Assembly (NCBI GenBank): GCA_019242465.1
Contig: JAFAVL010000476.1
Coordinates: 1 to 10,706 of the forward strand
Origin: Chroococcidiopsidaceae cyanobacterium CP_BM_RX_35
GTDB lineage: Bacteria > Cyanobacteriota > Cyanobacteriia > Cyanobacteriales > Chroococcidiopsidaceae
Length of the DNA: 10,706 bases
Direction: 5' to 3'
The notes beneath the pieces are model-generated. The model was not told the DNA's origin, made no database searches, and saw only the letters and a list, made by a program, of their open reading frames with translations. Both the position numbers and the translations under genes were made by a program. Below are positions 6,562 through 10,706 of the stretch, in pieces (the first letter of the stretch is position 1; each line of letters begins with the position of its first letter).

Positions 6562-6669
6562 CTGTTTCGAATCATCTCCCCTAGTAAGTCATTCCTCAAA
6601 CTTGTTGTCATTACCAATCATTCAACGCCGTTTCAACCAGTTACCCAGTTGTTAGCAAGACTAATCAGT

Positions 6670-6675
6670 ATTATA
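6670..6675 (-). promoter_or_regulatory. Perfect -10 box upstream of the kinase gene
   Basis: The minus strand reads TATAAT here, a perfect -10 hexamer. The sequence 17 bp upstream is TCTAGC, a poor -35, and there is no extended -10 TG. Transcription would start near 6663 and give a leader of about 175 bases that includes the candidate pseudoknot. Confidence 0.4.
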
Positions 6676-6703
6676 TATCCAAACTAGAGGTAGCTAGAGT
6701 CCG

Positions 6704-7366
6704 TTACTGATGTAAAGTCGCTGGTTGCAGGTGGAGACTCTGCTTAAGTAGGCTGCAAACCTCTGCATCAGTCGTTTGCGGGAAGTGCTGGTACCAAAGA
6801 CCGACAGCATGGAATGGCTCTGGCGTCATAGCGCAAACAATCTCATCGACCTCTGCTTTAAACTCATCACAGGCTTTGGCTGAGGAGATCGGAACAGCAA
6901 TAACAACGCCAACGGGTTGTTGTTGTCTTACGGCAACAACTGCGGCACGCATGGTTGCACCAGTCGCTAGACCGTCATCTACTAAAATGACAATGCGACC
7001 GCAGAGGTTAAGGCTAGGGCGATCGTCTCGATAAAGATGTTCGCGTCGCTCCAGCTCTCGTTGCTCTTTTGTCGCAACCCTGTTGATTACTGCCTCAGAA
7101 ATACCCTGAGAGCGCACAACCTCAGCATTGATGACGCGTACGCCGCCAGAGGCGATAGCACCCATTGCTAACTCTTCTTGACCGGGTACACCTAACTTAC
7201 GTACCAGAAAGATATCTAGTGGCGCCTTTAGCGCTTTCGCAACTTCAAAGGCTACAGGTACGCCGCCCCTTGGTAACGCTAACACCAGCAAATCTGAACG
7301 GTTAGCGTAAGCCGTAAGCTTCGTGACCAACAGTTGACCTGCTGCTGTTCTATCTTGGAATAGCAT
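6704..7366 (-). CDS. Type I phosphoribosyltransferase-family protein
   Basis: The 220-residue soluble protein contains the PRPP-binding signature VILVDDGLATGAT (126-138), with the D130-D131 pair that holds the ribose hydroxyls. It also has the N-terminal LALPRGGVPVAFEVAKAL (29-46), LDIFLVRKLGVPGQEELAMGA (50-70) and GVVIAVPISS (153-162). This layout is that of the stand-alone bacterial family often annotated simply as phosphoribosyltransferase and sometimes fused to hydrolase domains. The base substrate is not known from sequence, and a salvage role is only a guess. It has its own probable promoter, and a 217-bp gap with a TATAAT box separates it from the kinase, so I treat it as a separate unit. 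The ATG at 7366 was chosen because it directly precedes the conserved MLFQDRTAAGQLL start typical of this family. Confidence 0.93.
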   Translation of the reverse strand: MLFQDRTAAGQLLVTKLTAYANRSDLLVLALPRGGVPVAFEVAKALKAPLDIFLVRKLGVPGQEELAMGAIASGGVRVINAEVVRSQGISEAVINRVATKEQRELERREHLYRDDRPSLNLCGRIVILVDDGLATGATMRAAVVAVRQQQPVGVVIAVPISSAKACDEFKAEVDEIVCAMTPEPFHAVGLWYQHFPQTTDAEVCSLLKQSLHLQPATLHQ

Positions 7367-7411
7367 AGCGCGAAGGAATACATCTGTTTTCTCGTCTATG
7401 CTTTAACCTAC

Positions 7412-7441
7412 ATACTATTCCCCTGTCTAGACTTCCATCAA
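7412..7441 (-). promoter_or_regulatory. Possible promoter of the phosphoribosyltransferase gene
   Basis: The minus strand shows TTGATG (7441-7436) and TAGTAT (7417-7412) with an 18-bp spacer; each matches its consensus hexamer at four of six positions. The start site would lie near 7405, about 40 bases before the ATG. Confidence 0.3.
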
Positions 7442-7448
7442 AGGAATG

Positions 7449-7479
7449 ACAAAAAACGGGTTGTCACCCCGTTTTTTGT
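7449..7479 (-). terminator. Strong Rho-independent terminator, symmetrical
   Basis: ACAAAAAACGGG (7449-7460) and CCCGTTTTTTGT (7468-7479) form a perfect 12-bp stem with a 7-base loop. The A/T-rich outer part gives a T-run after the GC core on either strand. It lies 8 bases past the SLH gene stop, so it should end the MscS-related/SLH transcript. No plus-strand gene needs it. Confidence 0.9.
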
Positions 7480-7487
7480 TACGCTCC

Positions 7488-8489
7488 TCACTGCGGTGGT
7501 TGAACAATGTATTGCGATTGGATCGGTTGCACTTTCCCTGCTTGAACCAATGCTTGATAGACAATGGCAGCTACTTCAGCCCGAGTCGCGTTTTGGTTGG
7601 GGTTTAGTAAATTTTGAGTCGGGTAATTGACGACCATCTTGGCTTGCGTGGCAGCAGCAACCTGATTAGTCGCGTAGTTAGGAATCTGAGTAGCATCCTG
7701 GTAAATTTGGACAATCTTAGCTGGGCCAGGTGGAGTTGGGAGTTGTAAACCGGTAGCTAGAGCAACTAGGACTTGGACTCGAGGAATTTCTTGCGTTGGT
7801 CGGAAGACATCCCCCGGATATCCTTTTAAGAACTGATCGTTGGTTGTTCTGTCAATAGCTGGAGCCGCCCAGAAATCTGTAGGGAGATCCTTAAATTCGC
7901 TCACCCTCTGACCCACACGGTTTTTGTCAAATGCTGCTTGCAAAATGGCAGCAAATTCGGCGCGGGTTACAGGCTGATCGGGGCGGAAGAAGTTGTCAGT
8001 GAAGCCACTGACTATGCCACGAGCAGCGAGAGCATTAATAAAAGGACGTGCCCAAAAACCTGGGGGGACATCCACGAAGTTAACTGACTTAGCTGGCGCT
8101 GGAACTGGAACTGGTGCAGGAACCGTTTTTGGGGGCGCTGGTTGAGTTGGGGTAGCCCGCCGCGTCGGTAAAGGTAAAGGTACTAGCACCTGCGGTGATT
8201 GAGTAGGAACTGTTGTTGGCGTTGGCGATACTGATGTCTCAGGAGGCGTTGGAGTTGGCGAGACTGGTGTGGGATTTGCTGTTGCCGTAGGAGGCGTTGC
8301 AGTCGCTTGAGGCGAAGGAGATGGAGAAGCAGGCAGAAAGCCGAGATTTAAACCCTCATGCCTGTGAGCAAGTAACCAAAAGAGAATTGCGCCGACGGCA
8401 GACAAGGCAACGAAAATGCCAATAAAATCATCGAAGCCTAAAGGATCTCTTTGAGATGAACGTGGATCGGGAGGCGGCAAATTTGTCAT
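7488..8489 (-). CDS. Membrane-anchored S-layer homology (SLH) domain protein
   Basis: The 333-residue protein starts with a short Pro-rich cytoplasmic tail and one membrane helix (about 22-41, DFIGIFVALSAVGAILFWLL). It continues through a long Pro/Thr/Ser-rich linker (about 54-134). Three SLH modules follow: about 136-179 (FVDVPPGFWARPFINALAARGIVSGF, then RPDQPVTRAEFA), 198-241 (FKDLPTDFWAAPAIDR, then FRPTQEIPRVQ) and a more diverged one at 262-313 ending in ATRAEVAAIVYQAL. SLH modules bind peptidoglycan-linked polysaccharide, so the protein probably spans from the inner membrane into the wall. Its ATG lies four bases after the MscS-related gene stop and a strong terminator follows its own stop, so the two genes form one operon. 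No enzymatic domain is visible. Confidence 0.92.
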   Translation of the reverse strand: MTNLPPPDPRSSQRDPLGFDDFIGIFVALSAVGAILFWLLAHRHEGLNLGFLPASPSPSPQATATPPTATANPTPVSPTPTPPETSVSPTPTTVPTQSPQVLVPLPLPTRRATPTQPAPPKTVPAPVPVPAPAKSVNFVDVPPGFWARPFINALAARGIVSGFTDNFFRPDQPVTRAEFAAILQAAFDKNRVGQRVSEFKDLPTDFWAAPAIDRTTNDQFLKGYPGDVFRPTQEIPRVQVLVALATGLQLPTPPGPAKIVQIYQDATQIPNYATNQVAAATQAKMVVNYPTQNLLNPNQNATRAEVAAIVYQALVQAGKVQPIQSQYIVQPPQ

Positions 8490-8493
8490 TGGT

Positions 8494-10329
8494 CTAATAG
8501 GGAGGTCTTTCTCGTTGTTGCTTGAAAGAGTCCAGCAGTTCGCGAACTTGCTGAGCCGCTAGCTCACGACCGCCCAAACCAAAGGCTATGGCAAACGAAA
8601 CAGCTATAGCGCCTAGTAGCAGTCCAAAGGCTAGATTAATAATGTCGCTGGCAATTCCCATCTGCTGTAGTGCCATGGCTGAGACAAACGCAATGATGGC
8701 AATTCGAGCAATCTGTCCCAGGATGAGAGCTTGGCGTTCGCCGGAGCTGGTAATTAGGGTAAACGCGAGATTGGCTAAATACAAACCGATAGCAAACACC
8801 ACTAATCCTGCCAAAATCCGCCCTGAGACTACAACGAGACCACCCACCAATGCTGTTAGGGCTGGAATATTCAGAATGTTGACTGCCGCGAGTGTGGCAA
8901 ATAGCATAATCCCGACCAGCACCACAATTCCGATGAGTTCTGAGGGGGTTCGGGTTGGGAGGCTTGGCGTTGTCTGGAGTTGTGTGACTTGTTCAGAGGG
9001 AATTACTGTTTCTCCAGGCGGTGGTGGTGGTGGCGGAAATGTCGCTGTGCTAGGTGCTGTCGTAGGTCGAGGTGGAGTTACATCTCTTCTACCTCTTCTG
9101 GGAAGAGCGGAAAGACCTAGCCAGTTAAAGATATTGTCAAATCCAATGCTACTGAGAATACTAGTAACTAATTCAGCAAGGAAGTGCCCCAGAACGTAAG
9201 CCAGAATTAGAATTACCCCAGCCGTGAAGATTTTGGGCAGAACACTGAGAATCTGGTTGAGCATGGCGATCGCTGGCTGCGAAATCGCATCAATTCTCAG
9301 AGCCTGCAACGCCGCGATCGCCGTGGGAATTAAGATTAAAACATAAACGATTGTGCCAATGATCCAGGAAAGCGACTGACCTCTAGTGGTGCGACCCAGT
9401 CCGAATCTAGTACCGATCCGATCGGTACCCGTTGCCGCCAACAGATTAGTCACAATCCGGCGTACCACTTGAGCAATGAGCCAGCCAGCTGCACCAATTA
9501 GTACCGCTGCCAGGATATTAGGCACAATTGACAAAATTTCATTTAGCAACTGCTGGACTGGTTGCAATGTTCCCTGCAACCCAAGAGTGTTCAACACTGC
9601 CGGGAGAAACAGCAGAAAGATGAACCAGTAAAGTGCGTTGCCAATGGTTTCCGAGAGCAGAAATGGTCTTTCTCTTGGCGTGTTACTAAGTCTTTCTCCT
9701 GGCGTGCTAGTAAGTCTTTCTCCTGGCGTGGTGCTACCAACTTGTTGATTCAAACGCTCATCTAACCCAAAGGCGTGCAACGCCCTAGTCACTACTAGCT
9801 TGGAGAGGTTTGCCAGTATCCAAGCGATGCCTACTAGAATTGCTGCCCCAGCTAACTTGGGCAAAAAGCCGATGACTTGCTGAAGAAAACTGTTGAGTGG
9901 TTGAGAAACTGCTGCCAGTTGGAGTTTATCTAGAAAGGCAACAACGGTAAAAATGATGATAATCCAGAAAACTATACTGGATACCCATTTCTCCACTGGC
10001 AGTGTACTAGCAGCCTGCCCCGAACGACCTGTGATCCAGCCGGCTATCCGATTGTCTACGTTCGTGCGGTTGAGAATTCCCCTAGTCACACCTGCGGCAA
10101 TTGCCGCCACGATCCAGCCAACAATCAGAAGCACAATCGCTACAATCAGATTCAGCACAGTCGGACCAACATTGAAGCCTAGTCCGGTCAAAAAGCCACC
10201 CCCAGGTAAGCCGACGGGTTGGGGTTGGTTGGCTTGAGCGAGTGTTAGAGTCGGTAACGTTAGACTATGTACCAATTCCCAAGGGATCATCATTTGAGTA
10301 AAACCTTGCAAGCAATTTACGACGTTCAT
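8494..10329 (-). CDS. MscS-related membrane protein with five conserved TM-helix repeats
   Basis: The 611-residue protein is almost entirely membrane helices. A recurring module of the form LNxILxxLPKxxxAxxLxxxAWxLAxxVxxxVTxxL appears at about 57-87, 147-185, 259-297, 356-392 and, less clearly, 494-527. This matches the conserved TM-helix repeat of the mechanosensitive channel superfamily. The end LLGAIAVSFAIAFGLGGRELA (571-591) resembles the pore-lining region of such channels, but the chain stops about 20 residues later, so the MscS beta domain is missing. Between modules lie a Thr/Pro linker with an octapeptide repeat (199-222) and a Pro run (432-438). AQA at 31-33 could end a signal peptide. 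The ATG at 10329 has AAGGA only one base away; M13 or M14 (10293/10290) may be the true start. TAAAAT at 10357-10352 is a possible -10. It heads the operon with the SLH gene. Confidence 0.85.
   Translation of the reverse strand: MNVVNCLQGFTQMMIPWELVHSLTLPTLTLAQANQPQPVGLPGGGFLTGLGFNVGPTVLNLIVAIVLLIVGWIVAAIAAGVTRGILNRTNVDNRIAGWITGRSGQAASTLPVEKWVSSIVFWIIIIFTVVAFLDKLQLAAVSQPLNSFLQQVIGFLPKLAGAAILVGIAWILANLSKLVVTRALHAFGLDERLNQQVGSTTPGERLTSTPGERLSNTPRERPFLLSETIGNALYWFIFLLFLPAVLNTLGLQGTLQPVQQLLNEILSIVPNILAAVLIGAAGWLIAQVVRRIVTNLLAATGTDRIGTRFGLGRTTRGQSLSWIIGTIVYVLILIPTAIAALQALRIDAISQPAIAMLNQILSVLPKIFTAGVILILAYVLGHFLAELVTSILSSIGFDNIFNWLGLSALPRRGRRDVTPPRPTTAPSTATFPPPPPPPGETVIPSEQVTQLQTTPSLPTRTPSELIGIVVLVGIMLFATLAAVNILNIPALTALVGGLVVVSGRILAGLVVFAIGLYLANLAFTLITSSGERQALILGQIARIAIIAFVSAMALQQMGIASDIINLAFGLLLGAIAVSFAIAFGLGGRELAAQQVRELLDSFKQQRERPPY
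9667..9738 (-). repeat. Three tandem 24-bp units encoding an octapeptide
   Basis: Units at 9667-9690, 9691-9714 and 9715-9738 differ by a few bases. On the coding (minus) strand they give GSTTPGER, LTSTPGER and LSNTPRER in a hydrophilic linker of the MscS-related protein. Because the unit is a multiple of three, copy-number change would keep the frame. Confidence 0.9.
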
Positions 10330-10380
10330 GTCCTTCTTGAATTAACCTCAGATTTTACAGATAAAACTCGGCTTTAGATA

Positions 10381-10405
10381 GCCCAATGGGCATCTTGTCC
10401 GTTTC
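10381..10405 (-). repeat. Composite motif, copy 2: 11-mer GAAACGGACAA plus palindrome
   Basis: On the minus strand GAAACGGACAA (10405-10395) is followed after three bases by the palindrome GCCCATTGGGC (10391-10381, 5-bp arms and a one-base centre). It begins 52 bases upstream of the annotated ATG of the MscS-related gene. A sister copy lies at 10556-10583. Confidence 0.5.
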
Positions 10406-10445
10406 CTGGAAATCTTCAGCAGGATGTAAGCACTTTTTTGAACTA

Positions 10446-10532
10446 TCAGCAGCTTTCGTAACTAGCTTCATAAGCAGCTTTGCCAGCATAATTATCAGAA
10501 GCTGTAGGGTTTAAGACAAGGGAAAAACTCAT
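10446..10532 (-). CDS. Possible small ORF (28 codons) with a good ribosome binding site
   Basis: The minus-strand ATG at 10532 is preceded by GGTGGAG with GGAG three bases from the start. The frame begins MSFSLVLNPTASDNYAGK, is rich in Tyr, Ala and Ser, and ends in a Cys before TGA. I do not recognise it. A second minus-strand frame (10355-10471, 38 codons starting MKLVTKAADSSKK) overlaps its end. A 9-bp direct repeat 25 bp apart (10448-10456 and 10473-10481) bridges the two frames, so this may be a shifted remnant of one longer gene. It is equally possible that neither frame is translated. Confidence 0.3.
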   Translation of the reverse strand: MSFSLVLNPTASDNYAGKAAYEASYESC

Positions 10533-10555
10533 TTTCTCCACCCCCACAGTGTCTC

Positions 10556-10583
10556 GGCACTGCCAGTGCCCTTTGTCCGTTTC
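10556..10583 (-). repeat. Composite motif, copy 1: 11-mer GAAACGGACAA plus palindrome
   Basis: On the minus strand GAAACGGACAA (10583-10573) is followed after two bases by GGCACTGGCAGTGCC (10570-10556), a perfect palindrome with 7-bp arms around one base. The 11-mer begins two bases past the stop codon of the partial gene at the window edge. A T-run does not follow, so it is not a standard intrinsic terminator. Confidence 0.55.
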
Positions 10584-10584
10584 G

Positions 10585-10706
10585 CTAGGTCTTTGGCATA
10601 AACCTCTGAATCCAATCAATTCCTAAAGCTTCATGCCACCTCAGCAAATTGTCAAGAGCTTGCCCTGCTAATCTCACCAATACTTTTAACAAAAACAATG
10701 GAAGGC
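10585..10706 (-). CDS. C-terminal end of an unidentified protein (partial)
   Basis: A minus-strand frame runs from the window edge through 39 codons to TAG at 10585-10587. It begins LPLFLLKVLVRLAGQALDNL and ends LRWHEALGIDWIQRFMPKT. The amphipathic and hydrophobic helical character, followed by a short basic end, looks like real coding sequence. The other two minus frames are broken by stops over the same stretch. I do not recognise the family. If real, the gene lies upstream of the MscS-related gene on the same strand, with about 255 bp of small-ORF and palindrome-containing sequence between. Confidence 0.55.
   Translation of the reverse strand, partial: LPLFLLKVLVRLAGQALDNLLRWHEALGIDWIQRFMPKT

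Noticed and set aside
8588..9199. 203-codon open frame on the plus strand
   Set aside because: It lies wholly antisense to the MscS-related gene, has no membrane or domain logic of its own, and contains a Gly run that is just the antisense of the Pro run. It is a shadow of codon bias on the other strand.
10330..10706. A transposase or insertion sequence remnant at the right edge
   Set aside because: No transposase motif, terminal inverted repeat pair or target duplication could be found; only short palindromes and a shared 11-mer are present.

Overview
The window looks like chromosomal DNA of a cyanobacterium. The octamer GCGATCGC (the HIP1 core) occurs seven times (from 195, 2353, 2646, 4697, 4946, 9266 and 9314), far above chance for 10.7 kb. 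The gene set also fits: a TM-SLH protein with a Pro/Thr-rich linker, a PP2C phosphatase paired with a TPR-fused kinase, and a cytochrome b561 / Tat molybdoenzyme pair. Family-level names come from motifs read by eye. No database search was possible, and I do not name a genus.

Layout. 1-320 (minus): N-terminal part of an exported thioredoxin-like protein cut by the window edge. 535-1866 (plus): a two-gene operon for a membrane cytochrome b561-type protein and a Tat-exported molybdopterin oxidoreductase, probably a quinone-to-periplasm redox pair. 1962-2435 (minus): a conserved-looking protein of unknown function. 2752-3582 (plus): lgt, with a reasonable sigma70-type promoter upstream; the protein looks more like proteobacterial Lgt than I would expect in a cyanobacterium. 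3579-6486 (minus): a PP2C-type phosphatase overlapping the end of a YegI-like Ser/Thr kinase with zinc-finger-like, TM and TPR regions. The kinase leader contains two interleaved inverted repeats able to form a pseudoknot, one arm of which could alternatively cover the Shine-Dalgarno-like sequence. 6704-7366 (minus): a type I phosphoribosyltransferase. 7449-7479: a strong intrinsic terminator. 7488-10329 (minus): a two-gene operon of a multi-repeat MscS-related membrane protein and an SLH protein. 10330-10706: a small-ORF and palindrome-rich stretch, then the last 39 codons of an unidentified minus-strand gene.

The genes form separate modules: envelope redox (thioredoxin-like, b561, molybdoenzyme), lipoprotein maturation (Lgt), reversible protein phosphorylation (kinase and phosphatase) and envelope mechanics/anchoring (MscS-related and SLH proteins). 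The best candidates for something undescribed are the pseudoknot-like kinase leader (6499-6561) and the palindrome-plus-11-mer composite repeat with an overlapping small ORF (10381-10583). There is no CRISPR array, tRNA, rRNA or complete mobile element.
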